In this document: positions 43,139-51,421 of the stretch, one piece after another
How the letters are laid out: each line of letters starts with the position of its first letter
Numbering within the stretch: the stretch's first letter is position 1
NCBI RefSeq assembly: GCF_009856355.1
Contig: NZ_WMEW01000002.1
Span: 1 to 64,000 of the forward strand
DNA: 64,000 bases
Source of the DNA: Halobacillus litoralis
Lineage (GTDB): Bacteria; Bacillota; Bacilli; Bacillales; Halobacillaceae
Direction of reading: 5' to 3'
Program-made: the position numbers and the translations under genes
The notes under the pieces: model-generated
The model's input: only the letters and a program-made list of their open reading frames with translations
Told to the model about the DNA's origin: nothing
The model's database searches: none

Positions 43139-43176
43139 AATAAGGACCCCTTTCGAACATTTAAACCATTAAACAA

Positions 43177-43232
43177 TGATAATGATTCTCACTCTCGTAC
43201 ATTATATTACGTGGTATTGAGAATTTTGTCAA
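43177..43232 (-). promoter_or_regulatory. Fur-regulated sigma-A promoter of the fhu operon
   Basis: On the minus strand TTGACA (43232-43227), a 17-bp spacer and TAATAT (43209-43204). Just downstream is a Fur box: TGATAATGATTCTCA at 43177-43191 on the + strand matches 14 of 15 positions of the TGATAATNATTATCA consensus. Iron-loaded Fur would occlude the start site. Confidence 0.85.
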
Positions 43233-43309
43233 CGCTTCAATCCTCTTTACATGCGTGAAAATAGGTCCTGTGAGAACGAACCCATCCACATTATGGATAT
43301 TACCACAAA

Positions 43310-43341
43310 AAAAGAAGCAGAGCCGGCGCCCTGCTTCCTCT
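43310..43341 (-). terminator. Terminator of the M4 protease gene
   Basis: GAAGCAG / CTGCTTC stem with GC-rich loop on the minus strand, followed by seven T, just after the protease stop. Confidence 0.85.
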
Positions 43342-43350
43342 AAATTCTAA

Positions 43351-44937
43351 TTAGTTAACTCCTACACTATTCCAAGCCTGTGTTACAGCATTTGCTGTTG
43401 AAGATCCGTACAGATCCTGCGCGGATTGCTCAAGCGCCTGCTTGGCACTGGAGAAGTTGCTGTTCGGTGTCAGGTAAACCGTAAGGGCACGGTAATAAAT
43501 CTTTTCTGCCTTCGATTTCCCAATACTGTTAATGGTATTGTACGCAGCTTTGTTCGGAATGCCACTGTTGATGTGGACGCCGCCCCAGTCCCCGGCTTCC
43601 GTATTCGGAAGGTTGCGGTATTCATTCATATGAGACGGTTGGTCATAAGCATTCGGATTGGACATTGAACGCAGCGCATCTCCTGAACGGCCCGGCGTAT
43701 ACACATCCTCACCCATCAGCCAGTCCTCTGAATCTACAAAATAACCAAATACATCAGAGAAGGACTCATTTAAAGCTCCCGGCTGATTTTCATAGACAAG
43801 ATCTGCCGTCGTATCTGTCACTGCATGCGTTAATTCGTGAGCGACGATGTCATCAGCGCCGGAGAGGTATGTGAATGTACTGCCATCGCCATCTCCGTAG
43901 ATCATCTGGTTCCCAGTCCAGGCTGCGTTATTGTAGTTAGTGCCGTAATGAACGGTGGAACGAATATTGGAGCCTTGATCATCATAACTTTCACGACCGA
44001 ACGTGTCATAGAAGTAATCGAACACTTCCCCTGCATAGTAGTGGGCATCAACAGCAGCTTTCTGACGCTCACTCGTAAAGGTGTTGCCGGAATCTGTGAC
44101 ATAGCTGCCTGGTAGATTGCTGTATTGACCGCCATAGTTATCGAAGGTTTCGATCACGCCGCTCATTGGTTTAGTCGTATCGTATAAGTAGTACGTGTTA
44201 TTGTACGCGTATGTATTCAGAGACTTTGTATCTCCCAATACACCCGTTCCTGTACCTGTAGCTTCATGCACAGCATTGGAAGCTTTCAGCACTTCCCCTG
44301 ACTCTGCATTAATGAAGACTTTCCAGTTGGCTGGATAAGGCTCAGCGAATTGAAGTTCCACTTGATAGGCCAGCGTATACCCCTGCTCACCATTGAACAC
44401 AACAAGGTCTGTGTTTTCCGTAAGCGTTTCAAAATCCTCGCCGACGTCACTTTGCTGAACTTTATCCGCATCATTTCTGTCTACATCAATGTGCTTCCAC
44501 GCTAAAATCAGTGATTTTGTCTTACCGACTCTGCGTTTTTCTTCCAGCTTATCCGGTGCATTCTTATGAAATTCCCCGTTCACAGCTGTTACCCTGCCTG
44601 TTTCATCCGTATGTACAACCACTTCTGAATCGGCAACAGGAATTCCCTCAATGACCCGTTGATACGTATAGTGCTTCATCCCCAATTCATCCGTTTCAGA
44701 ATCAATCAGCTTCAAATCTTTGGATGGGTTCAGCTGAAATTCTTCCGCATTCTGCTTAAAGAATTCCTTGATCCCTTTTTCAGATTTGACATTTTTCGCC
44801 TGCCATTCCTTCTTCACGAACTCTGAGGCATTTGGCACCTCTTTCACTTCTTTTCCTGTTTCAGCATGAGCAAGCGTCCCGCCAGAAACGAGGCTCGTAC
44901 CTAATACAACGGTGGCCACTACAGTTTTCCAATTCAT
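43351..44937 (-). CDS. nprE: Secreted M4 neutral metalloprotease (bacillolysin)
   Basis: 528-aa thermolysin-family preproenzyme. A signal peptide cleaved near AHAET, an FTP/PepSY propeptide (about residues 30-225), and the mature protease starting near ATGTGTGVLGDTKSL. Zinc ligands His367 and His371 with catalytic Glu368 in HELTHAVT; third ligand Glu391 in GALNESFSDVFG (spacing identical to thermolysin). DWGGVHINSGIPNKAAY carries the transition-state His, and the C-terminal M4 domain is complete. AGGAGGG precedes the ATG. It degrades extracellular protein, feeding peptide and amino-acid catabolism. Confidence 0.95.
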   Translation of the reverse strand: MNWKTVVATVVLGTSLVSGGTLAHAETGKEVKEVPNASEFVKKEWQAKNVKSEKGIKEFFKQNAEEFQLNPSKDLKLIDSETDELGMKHYTYQRVIEGIPVADSEVVVHTDETGRVTAVNGEFHKNAPDKLEEKRRVGKTKSLILAWKHIDVDRNDADKVQQSDVGEDFETLTENTDLVVFNGEQGYTLAYQVELQFAEPYPANWKVFINAESGEVLKASNAVHEATGTGTGVLGDTKSLNTYAYNNTYYLYDTTKPMSGVIETFDNYGGQYSNLPGSYVTDSGNTFTSERQKAAVDAHYYAGEVFDYFYDTFGRESYDDQGSNIRSTVHYGTNYNNAAWTGNQMIYGDGDGSTFTYLSGADDIVAHELTHAVTDTTADLVYENQPGALNESFSDVFGYFVDSEDWLMGEDVYTPGRSGDALRSMSNPNAYDQPSHMNEYRNLPNTEAGDWGGVHINSGIPNKAAYNTINSIGKSKAEKIYYRALTVYLTPNSNFSSAKQALEQSAQDLYGSSTANAVTQAWNSVGVN

Positions 44938-45059
44938 CGAATCCCTCCTATTTATCTAGCACAATTACAATATATCATAATTTTCAGTCAATGAAATTGT
45001 GAAAGCAGAAGGGTTTAAAACCGTTTAAGAATGTCTTTTTTCATCGAACTTGGGAATGT

Positions 45060-45235
45060 TGTTATAGAAAAAATGACTTAAAACACAAAACATCCCCCAA
45101 TATCTACAATAAATCCCGGACAATATGTCGAGGCCACTGAAAAACTGCTTCCTATCAAGAGATGCGGTTACGGCCTCAGCTGACTTGGTCAGGAAGATCA
45201 CTTGACTAAATGGATCCTCGGGCCTCGAAGGCATG
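45060..45235 (-). repeat. Degenerate inverted copy C of the intergenic repeat
   Basis: Non-coding. ACGGCCTCAGCTGACTTGGTC (45170-45190), followed by TTGACTAAATGGATCCTCGG, aligns with the reverse complement of copy B (31095-31165). The flanking parts are eroded. Together with the hairpin repeat to its right it fills the 485-bp gap between the protease and cadA. No gene was found in this gap. Confidence 0.45.
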
Positions 45236-45280
45236 CGCCTTCAAGCCGTCATTGCGATTTTTACAGCGAATGTGAATCGA

Positions 45281-45400
45281 ATGAAGGAAAAGATGGGATA
45301 AGCCTCATGAAAATTCAAGAAAGCGGGTAGAATGGAATATTTCATCCATACCACCCGCTTTCTTGAATTTCACCTTTTTTAAATCCTTATCAGGAGCCTC
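45281..45400. repeat. Dispersed hairpin repeat, copy 2
   Basis: Matches 1-118 (shared TAAGCCTCATGAAAAT, stem, TTGAATT-C-ACCTTT and AAATCCT). The stem is longer and cleaner here: TTCAAGAAAGCGGGT (45314-45328) with ACCCGCTTTCTTGAA (45353-45367). It lies 23 bp beyond the cadA stop and may act as its 3' structure, although no canonical T-run follows on the minus strand. Confidence 0.6.
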
Positions 45401-45422
45401 CGATAGTTCCAGGATTTTTCTT

Positions 45423-47960
45423 TTATGCTTTATGACGAAGCAGCCGCATGCTGTTCAAAATAACGATAAGAGCCGCTCCTGTATCACTCAGCACAGCCAT
45501 CCATAACGTGAGAAAGCCTGGGAAGATCAAAACTAGTGCTGCCAGTTTCGTAAGCAGCGAGAACCAAACGTTCTGTTTGATAATGGTCAAGGCTTTCCGG
45601 CTCAAGCGTATCGTATGAGGCAGCTTTTCCAGATTATCCGCCATCAAAACGACGTCAGCCGTTTCCATAGCTGTATCCGTACCTGCACCGCCCATCGCTA
45701 TCCCCAGGTCTGAGGAAGCAAGAGCAGGGGCATCGTTGATCCCATCCCCTACCATAGCTACCTGTTTTCCTTCGTGCTTAAGCTTCTCTATCGCTTTTGT
45801 CTTATCTTCCGGCATCAAATCGGCAAAGTAACGATCCACGCCTGCTTCTGCCGCTATCCGCCTGGCGGTCCCCTCATTATCTCCAGTAAGCATAACCAGT
45901 TCTTTCAATCCGGATTGTTTCAAGGATTGGATCAAACGGACCGTGATTTCCCTCATAGAGTCAGCGACAGAAATGATTCCTGAGATTTCCTCCGCTGTCC
46001 CTATGAGAACAATGGTCTTCCCTTCAGACTGAAGTTGTTTCAATTGACTCTCCAACTCATTCAAAGGGACTCCCAGTTCTTTAAACAACTTCGAATTTCC
46101 TGCGTAATAGACCGTTCCATCAATATCCGCCTGCGCTCCCTTACCAGGAAGGGCACGGAAATCACGGCCATTTACAGCTGAAATGCCACGCTCCGAAGCA
46201 TAGGCTGATACGGCAGCCGCTATCGGATGAGCAGAATATTCCTCAATCGTTCGGGCGATGCTGATCAGCTCATCTTTTTCCCCATGGAGAGTGATAACAT
46301 CAGCCACTTTCGGTCTGCCTTCCGTAAGGGTCCCTGTTTTGTCAAAGGCCATCACCTGAATCGCGCCTGCTTTTTCCAGGAACGTTCCACCTTTGATCAG
46401 TACGCCGTGACGGGCGGCATTACCAATAGCCGATACAATGGCTACAGGGGTGGAAATCACCAGAGCACAGGGACAGGCGACAACAAGAAGGGAGATTCCC
46501 TTGTAGAGCCATTCCCCCCACGCTCCCCCTGTGATTAACGGAGGAATAACCATCACTAAAAGCGCCAGAATAAACACAATAGGTGTGTAGACACCAGCAA
46601 ATCGGTCTACAAACGCCTGCGTAGGAGCTTTCTTTTCCTGGGCTTCTTCCACCAGATGAATAATTTTCGCAATAGCCGTATCTTCCGACCGTTTCGTTAC
46701 ACGGACTTCCAATGATCCACTTTCATTTATAGTACCGGCATAAACCACATCCCCCTCCTGCTTATCAACAGGAAGAGACTCGCCTGTGATCGGGGCCTGA
46801 TTCAAGCTGGAAGCCCCTGAAAGAATCTCTCCGTCCAAAGGGACCCGGTCTCCAGGTTTTACTACGATGACCTCTCCTATTGAAACTTCTTCAACAGCTT
46901 TGCGGATCCATTGACGGCCTTCTTTCACAAGAGCTTCGGCCGGAGCAATGTTCATTAAGCTTCGTATAGAATCTCTCGTCCGTTCCAAAGAACGATTCTG
47001 AAGAGCGTTCCCCACAGCAAACAACCAGACGACCATGGCCCCTTCAAACCATTCCCCGATCAAGGCCGCTCCAAGAGCAGCAGAAGCCATCAGCACATTC
47101 ATATCAAGAGAACCACTCTTTACAGCATAAAAAGCGCTTCGGAGCGGTTTCCAACCTCCAACTGCAATGGCCAATGCGTAAAAAGCGGTGATCCATGCGG
47201 CTGACAGGGGAGTGAATGATCCAATGAAACCAAGAGCGAGCATGGTTCCGGACACCGTGGCTGCTGGAAAGTGCCTTCGATCGTTCCCCTTTCCTGCTGC
47301 AGGCGTTTCTCCACTTTCCAGATAGGCTTCAAATCCTGACCGCTGAACCTCTTTGATGATTTCATCTGGTTTTGTGGTGTGCCGGACGTGGAGCTTTCCT
47401 GTGGAAAAATTCACACGAACCTCTTTAACTGCAGCATTATTGGACAGGTGCTTTTCAATCGTGGCAGCACAGGAGCCGCAGTCCATTCCCTCTACTTTAT
47501 AGGTTTCCATTTCCCGTTCTGTTTGAAGAGGATGAGCATCAAACCCCAGTTTCTTTACGTGTTGAGGGATTTGATCAAATAAGGCCGGATTTTCGGCCCC
47601 TACGGCCATTTTAGCTGTACCATAGTTTACCGAAACGGATTGAATGCCCTCTTTTTTTTGAAGCCCTTTTTCTATCGTTGCGGCACACGAAGGGCAATCC
47701 ATTCCCTTGATCTGGTATTCTACAAGCTGCAGAGGATTATCCGGCTGACCTGCATCCTTATCATCGTCCACTTCACCAGTTTCACAGCAGGAGGATTCCC
47801 GCTCCTCGGTTTCTTGTGCAGTACAGCAGGAAGCTTCCTGCTTTCCATGATCCGTATTCTCCTTGGAGCAGCAGTCCGTTTCGGCCTGGATGACTTCCAG
47901 CTTCTGCTCATGACTCCCGGAGCAGCAGCTGTTTTGTATGTCTTTTTCGTTTGCACTCAT
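45423..47960 (-). CDS. cadA: Cadmium/zinc/lead-exporting P1B-type ATPase (CadA)
   Basis: 845-aa heavy-metal pump. An N-terminal extension with four Cys-Cys pairs (NSCCSGS, TDCCSKE, ASCCTAQ, SSCCETG) precedes two HMA metal-binding domains (GMDCPSCAATIEK and GMDCGSCAATIEK). Then come the membrane CPC motif (VACPCALVIS), phosphorylation site DKTGT, the SEHP-like SAHPIA, and GDGINDAPALA. ATG 47960 follows GGAGG; an ATG at 47975 precedes that ribosome site and is not used. Coupled downstream of cadC, so Cd2+, Zn2+ or Pb2+ are the likely substrates rather than Cu+. Confidence 0.93.
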   Translation of the reverse strand: MSANEKDIQNSCCSGSHEQKLEVIQAETDCCSKENTDHGKQEASCCTAQETEERESSCCETGEVDDDKDAGQPDNPLQLVEYQIKGMDCPSCAATIEKGLQKKEGIQSVSVNYGTAKMAVGAENPALFDQIPQHVKKLGFDAHPLQTEREMETYKVEGMDCGSCAATIEKHLSNNAAVKEVRVNFSTGKLHVRHTTKPDEIIKEVQRSGFEAYLESGETPAAGKGNDRRHFPAATVSGTMLALGFIGSFTPLSAAWITAFYALAIAVGGWKPLRSAFYAVKSGSLDMNVLMASAALGAALIGEWFEGAMVVWLFAVGNALQNRSLERTRDSIRSLMNIAPAEALVKEGRQWIRKAVEEVSIGEVIVVKPGDRVPLDGEILSGASSLNQAPITGESLPVDKQEGDVVYAGTINESGSLEVRVTKRSEDTAIAKIIHLVEEAQEKKAPTQAFVDRFAGVYTPIVFILALLVMVIPPLITGGAWGEWLYKGISLLVVACPCALVISTPVAIVSAIGNAARHGVLIKGGTFLEKAGAIQVMAFDKTGTLTEGRPKVADVITLHGEKDELISIARTIEEYSAHPIAAAVSAYASERGISAVNGRDFRALPGKGAQADIDGTVYYAGNSKLFKELGVPLNELESQLKQLQSEGKTIVLIGTAEEISGIISVADSMREITVRLIQSLKQSGLKELVMLTGDNEGTARRIAAEAGVDRYFADLMPEDKTKAIEKLKHEGKQVAMVGDGINDAPALASSDLGIAMGGAGTDTAMETADVVLMADNLEKLPHTIRLSRKALTIIKQNVWFSLLTKLAALVLIFPGFLTLWMAVLSDTGAALIVILNSMRLLRHKA

Positions 47961-47984
47961 AAACCCCACCTCCATTCTGTAACA

Positions 47985-48356
47985 TCAATCATGTTCTTTG
48001 TGCAGTAAGGCAATTGATACTAACTGCCGGACATGTTCATCGGCCAGGGAATAAAAGACAAGCTTCCCTTTCTTCCTATGCTTAGCGAGGTTCATATTAC
48101 GGAGGAATCGAAGATGGTGAGAAGCCGTGGCTGTTGTCGCTCCGATGATATTAGCCACATCACAGACACACAGTTCTTCTTCCAACGTTAAAGCGTAGGC
48201 GATTTTCATCCGGGTCGCATCAGAAAGGGCTTTGAAAATCTGCTCCACGCCTGCCACTCTATCGATTTGGGGCTGAACACGCTGCACGAGCGCTTCGTCA
48301 TAGCAAAAGATATCGCATGTATCTTTGGGCTGTTTCTTAACTACTTCTTCCGGCAT
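47985..48356 (-). CDS. cadC: ArsR/SmtB-family metal-sensing repressor CadC
   Basis: 123-aa winged-helix repressor. Metal-sensing cysteines Cys14 and Cys18 in KDTCDIFCYDE and Cys63 and Cys65 in EELCVCDVA form the Cd/Pb site; the C-terminal DEHVRQLVSIALLHKEH matches the structural Zn site. ASHHLRFLRN is the recognition helix. The frame is open to a TTG at 48428, but the promoter and operator lie inside that stretch. GAGGTGG sits five bases before ATG 48356, which gives the usual CadC length. Cotranscribed with cadA, 24 bp downstream. Confidence 0.93.
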   Translation of the reverse strand: MPEEVVKKQPKDTCDIFCYDEALVQRVQPQIDRVAGVEQIFKALSDATRMKIAYALTLEEELCVCDVANIIGATTATASHHLRFLRNMNLAKHRKKGKLVFYSLADEHVRQLVSIALLHKEHD

Positions 48357-48370
48357 GCTGTCCACCTCAT

Positions 48371-48444
48371 TCAAATGATGATTTGATTGTACCCTCATCA
48401 TATGCTCTTCCTCTTCAATCGTCAACAATCAAACGAACCTTTGA
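48371..48444 (-). promoter_or_regulatory. cad promoter and CadC operator
   Basis: Minus-strand TTGACG (48425-48420), 17-bp spacer, TATGAT (48402-48397). A perfect inverted repeat TCAAATGATGATTTGA at 48371-48386 sits just downstream of the -10 and has the form of the CadC operator of plasmid pI258. A weaker copy, TCAAACGAACCTTTGA (48429-48444), lies just upstream of the -35. Confidence 0.85.
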
Positions 48445-48484
48445 ATGAAAATAACTGCCTCCGGAGAGACAGTTATTTTCATTC
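48443..48484 (-). terminator. Hairpin after the GNAT gene
   Basis: Perfect 15-bp stem GAATGAAAATAACTG / CAGTTATTTTCATTC, 14 bp beyond the GNAT stop and next to the upstream cad operator-like site. It has no long T-run but is AT-rich; likely terminator. Confidence 0.6.
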
Positions 48485-48497
48485 ATCTTTTTTGTTG

Positions 48498-48941
48498 TTA
48501 TGTATCAAGCTGTTTCCGGAATACAACACTCACTTTTCCGTACTGCTTATGTTCCTCATAGAATTTATGAGCTCTTTCCCGTTTGAGCCCCGAAGACAGG
48601 GCAACACTTGCAAATCCATTCCTTTCTCCCCATTTTTCAATAAACTGCAGCAGGATGCTTCCCCATCCGGAGGATCGTTCTGTGGAAGTCGTAACTAGAT
48701 CACATACCCAGACAAATCGTCCATAATACAAGGTGGTCATCGGTTTGAACCCCGTTACAGCAACAAGCGTTCCATTGTTCCATAATCCATAAAGGCGGTA
48801 GCGATCTACTGAAACGGCCTCTTTTACCAGTTCCACATATTCCTGTTCATGTAAGTGGGGCCGCAGTTCATGCATAACTGGAAAAACAGAACGGATCTCA
48901 TGTTCCGTTTTCATTTCAATAATTTGGTATCCTTTCATCAT
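48498..48941 (-). CDS. GNAT-family N-acetyltransferase
   Basis: 147-aa acetyltransferase. VMHELRPHLHEQEYVELVKEA is the N-terminal helix pair, VWVCDLVTTSTERSSGWGSILLQF the acetyl-CoA loop (a modified Q/RxxGxG/A), and SSGLKRERAHKFYEEHKQ the C-terminal segment. Substrate unknown. GGGAGG precedes ATG 48941; the frame is open upstream to 49010 but with no ribosome site. Confidence 0.8.
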   Translation of the reverse strand: MMKGYQIIEMKTEHEIRSVFPVMHELRPHLHEQEYVELVKEAVSVDRYRLYGLWNNGTLVAVTGFKPMTTLYYGRFVWVCDLVTTSTERSSGWGSILLQFIEKWGERNGFASVALSSGLKRERAHKFYEEHKQYGKVSVVFRKQLDT

Positions 48942-48969
48942 CTCTTCTCCTCCCTGAACACCCTTTGAT

Positions 48970-49056
48970 TCAAGACCCCGCCGCAAGCATAAACCAGACC
49001 ATGCTCCCAACGATAATGACCATCAAGATGATCATCATCCATATAACCGATTTCAT
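48970..49056 (-). CDS. 28-aa hydrophobic microprotein
   Basis: MKSVIWMMIILMVIIVGSMV... forms a single membrane helix over most of its length, ending AAGS. AAGGAGCG sits ten bases upstream of ATG 49056. It ends 28 bp before the GNAT start and may be cotranscribed with it. No family recognised; support is the ribosome site and the clean helix. Confidence 0.45.
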   Translation of the reverse strand: MKSVIWMMIILMVIIVGSMVWFMLAAGS

Positions 49057-49150
49057 TTGATCCACGCTCCTTTTTGTTCATTGTAACAAAGAAATACCGA
49101 AAAAAATAAACCTTCATCCGGTAGGTTTATGCCAGATAAAGGTTTCCGAT

Positions 49151-49396
49151 TTATTTCTTCTTTTTCATCATTTTTTCCATGGAAGCCATGTCTTTCGGTA
49201 CTTTTCCATCAAGAATAGCTTTGACGATCATATTTTCCTTCTCCTTGGATACCGGACGATTGGCAAGGGAAGAAACTTTCTTGATTACATTTCGAATGGT
49301 TTTTTCATCTTTAAAGTTTGCTCCCTGCAGGGATTGCGCAAGCTTAAAGACTTCATCCATTTTCACGCCTGTCTTTTTTTCAAATTTATCGAACAA
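49151..49396 (-). CDS. spoVIF: Stage VI sporulation protein F (SpoVIF)
   Basis: 81-aa protein involved in late coat assembly in bacilli. FDKFEKKTGVKMDEVFKLAQSLQGANFKDEKTIRNVIKKVS is the conserved core, ending in a Lys/Met-rich tail. A TTG at 49396 immediately downstream of GGAGGAGGGG is the likely start; the ATG at 49429 lies before that ribosome site. It marks the organism as a spore former. Confidence 0.88.
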   Translation of the reverse strand: MFDKFEKKTGVKMDEVFKLAQSLQGANFKDEKTIRNVIKKVSSLANRPVSKEKENMIVKAILDGKVPKDMASMEKMMKKKK

Positions 49397-49501
49397 AGAG
49401 ACCCCTCCTCCTCCATTCATAAGATTCATACATATCCTATGAGTAAGAAAGAAAGGGCGTATATGCTTCTGTCCCTGTTTTCGTTATTCCTTACCTCTTG
49501 A

Positions 49502-50341
49502 TTACTTACCAAAAAACAGGGAACCGTGATAAATGTCTTCTGCGCTTTTTTGAAGCAGCGTCCGGATGGTTTCTTCCGGATGGGAGCGATGGTAGGATTC
49601 CACCATCCGATACCCCAGCTGATACCCCGCCCACTTCGGAAATCCCTGCTTCCGATTTCCATACAAATAATCCATATGTTTCTCCTGGCCCTTGATATGG
49701 ATCGCATGAAGGTATTTCTTTTTCCATATCTGCTCTAAGTGGCGATCCGAATATCTTTGCGTCCACGCAGCTGTATATTTTTCCCCATAGAGCTGATGGA
49801 CAGCGTATTCTCCTAACCCCTCAATGATAAGGGATTCGAGCAGAGAAACCTCTTTTAAGGACCGTTTCCCTCTGTGGATCCTGCAGACATGGTTATATTC
49901 ATGAGCAAGTACAGCCTTCCAGTCGTCCTTTTCCTCCGGTTCGCCATAAAAAATATAAACCGCATCAGCAAAAGCCGCCCCGCCTTTCCCGCCTTTTCCC
50001 CTTCCAAACAAACCTCCATTGCCTTGGAAGGGGTACAAATAAACAGGAACATCAGGGCCCTGCCACATTTTTTTCAGACGCTCGTATTCCTTCTCCAGAT
50101 GGTAATATACATCCTGCTCCTTCCAATCCTTTACGAACCTTTCCGCTTTCTTATAGCTTTCAGGCTTAAATAATCCATAAAAGTGGAGAAGCCGCTGGAT
50201 GTCTTTTTCCTTTAAGTCAGTAAATGGATGGTCTTCCGTCCCGCATAACATCTTTCTCTGCATATCGTAAAGGTTTCCCTTTCCTTTCGCAGCTCGCTTA
50301 CAAAAGCGTTCCACGGATTCCGCCGTAGCCATCACCCCCAT
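49502..50341 (-). CDS. DUF2268 (YjaZ-type) putative zinc metalloprotease
   Basis: 279-aa soluble protein. AVLAHEYNHVCRIHRG has the HExxH zincin motif, and SLIIEGLGEYAVHQLYG supplies the third ligand region, as in the DUF2268 family of predicted Zn-dependent proteases. Substrate unknown. ATG 50341 follows GGGGGAG; the frame opens at 50371. Leftward, directly upstream of spoVIF by ~100 bp. Confidence 0.82.
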   Translation of the reverse strand: MGVMATAESVERFCKRAAKGKGNLYDMQRKMLCGTEDHPFTDLKEKDIQRLLHFYGLFKPESYKKAERFVKDWKEQDVYYHLEKEYERLKKMWQGPDVPVYLYPFQGNGGLFGRGKGGKGGAAFADAVYIFYGEPEEKDDWKAVLAHEYNHVCRIHRGKRSLKEVSLLESLIIEGLGEYAVHQLYGEKYTAAWTQRYSDRHLEQIWKKKYLHAIHIKGQEKHMDYLYGNRKQGFPKWAGYQLGYRMVESYHRSHPEETIRTLLQKSAEDIYHGSLFFGK

Positions 50342-50504
50342 GCCCACACTCCCCCTTTTCCCTATGTACAACTATATGTAGAAACTCCACACTCATGTGA
50401 TTCCTTGAAGAGGTAGACAACCGCACACGCAGGATTCCGCTCTTAACATAAGCTAACAGTGTAGAGGAGGCATCCTCAATTTATGTGAGAAAGGAGTTTT
50501 CTCA

Positions 50505-50654
50505 ATGGGCTTTGGATACGGTGGATACCCTGGTGGTTTCGGCGGATACGGATGTGGCTATGGATACGGTGGTTACGGATCCGGCAGCGGATTTGTATTG
50601 ATTGTCGTTCTGTTCATTCTATTGATTATCGTTGGAGCGGCTTTCGTCTGCTGA
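50505..50654 (+). CDS. YjcZ-family sporulation-associated peptide (49 aa)
   Basis: A Gly/Tyr-rich first half (MGFGYGGYPGGFGGYG and further GYG repeats) followed by one membrane helix (FVLIVVLFILLIIVGAAFV) and a terminal Cys. This is the pattern of the YjcZ/YjcM family of tiny spore-associated proteins. AAAGGAG precedes the ATG by nine bases; a strong terminator follows. Confidence 0.88.
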   Translation: MGFGYGGYPGGFGGYGCGYGYGGYGSGSGFVLIVVLFILLIIVGAAFVC

Positions 50655-50661
50655 CCAACCC

Positions 50662-50692
50662 GCGGGTGCCCATCGCAGGCACCCGCTTTTCT
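50662..50692 (+). terminator. Terminator of the yjcZ-like gene
   Basis: GCGGGTGCC / GGCACCCGC stem with loop CATCGCA and TTTTCTG tail. Confidence 0.85.
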
Positions 50693-50772
50693 GTTTCTAT
50701 CCAATTTTATGTTAGATGTCCTATAGAAAGGGTATAAGGACTAAGAATGAAATAGAAAAGGAGTGTCCACTA

Positions 50773-51279
50773 TTGACTACATTCAAACTAAACCAAGATG
50801 CACCTGACTTTACACTACCAACAGTATCCGGTGAAACATTTACCTTCTCAGATGTTTTAAAAGAAGAAGGGGAAAACTGGAACCTTATCGTATATTTCCG
50901 AGGCTCCTGGTGCCCGGCCTGCATGAGCGAACTTGATGAATTCCAAAACAGCAGGGACTATTTCGACAAGCATAACATCCGTCTCATTACCGTCACTCAC
51001 GATGATAAGGAAAGCCTGGAGAAAATGGTGGACGAGCACGATTTCACCTTCCCTGTTCTCATTGATGAGAATCTGGAATTCCTTTCTTCCTACGGCGTTC
51101 ACTATCATGATGAGCAGGCTCCTTATGAAGATCATGGTACGCACGGAGAACCTGCCTATTTCCTTACGGATGACCAGGGTAAAGTGTTGTATCAGCAGCG
51201 TCAGACAAGCCCGTTCGGCCGTCCGCACCCAAATGAGATCCGTAAAATCGTCAAGTATATCCGAAGCAATCTGAAATAA
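50773..51279 (+). CDS. Peroxiredoxin-like thiol-disulfide protein (redoxin/AhpC-TSA)
   Basis: 168-aa thioredoxin-fold protein. APDFTLPTVSGETFTFSDVL opens the fold and VYFRGSWCPACMSELDEFQ carries the CPAC redox pair; PVLIDENLEFLSSYGV and a cis-Pro-like EPAYFLTD follow. No signal peptide, so cytoplasmic. TTG 50773 after AAAGGAG gives the normal N-terminus; the frame is open further upstream without a ribosome site. Likely peroxide or thiol homeostasis. Confidence 0.82.
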   Translation: MTTFKLNQDAPDFTLPTVSGETFTFSDVLKEEGENWNLIVYFRGSWCPACMSELDEFQNSRDYFDKHNIRLITVTHDDKESLEKMVDEHDFTFPVLIDENLEFLSSYGVHYHDEQAPYEDHGTHGEPAYFLTDDQGKVLYQQRQTSPFGRPHPNEIRKIVKYIRSNLK

Positions 51280-51311
51280 CAGATTCTTCCTTTGAAGAGG
51301 CCATTCCGGCG

Positions 51312-51350
51312 ACAGGCTGACGGGAAACATTCCCGTCAGCCTGTTATATT
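51312..51350 (+). terminator. Terminator of the redoxin gene
   Basis: Perfect 15-bp stem ACAGGCTGACGGGAA / TTCCCGTCAGCCTGT, loop ACA, then TATATTT. Confidence 0.8.
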
Positions 51351-51421
51351 TGAAAGCTTTCACGAAGGACCTCTGCAGGAGTACCCGTCTGGTCAGATTT
51401 CCCCCGCTGCACCATCCTCCA

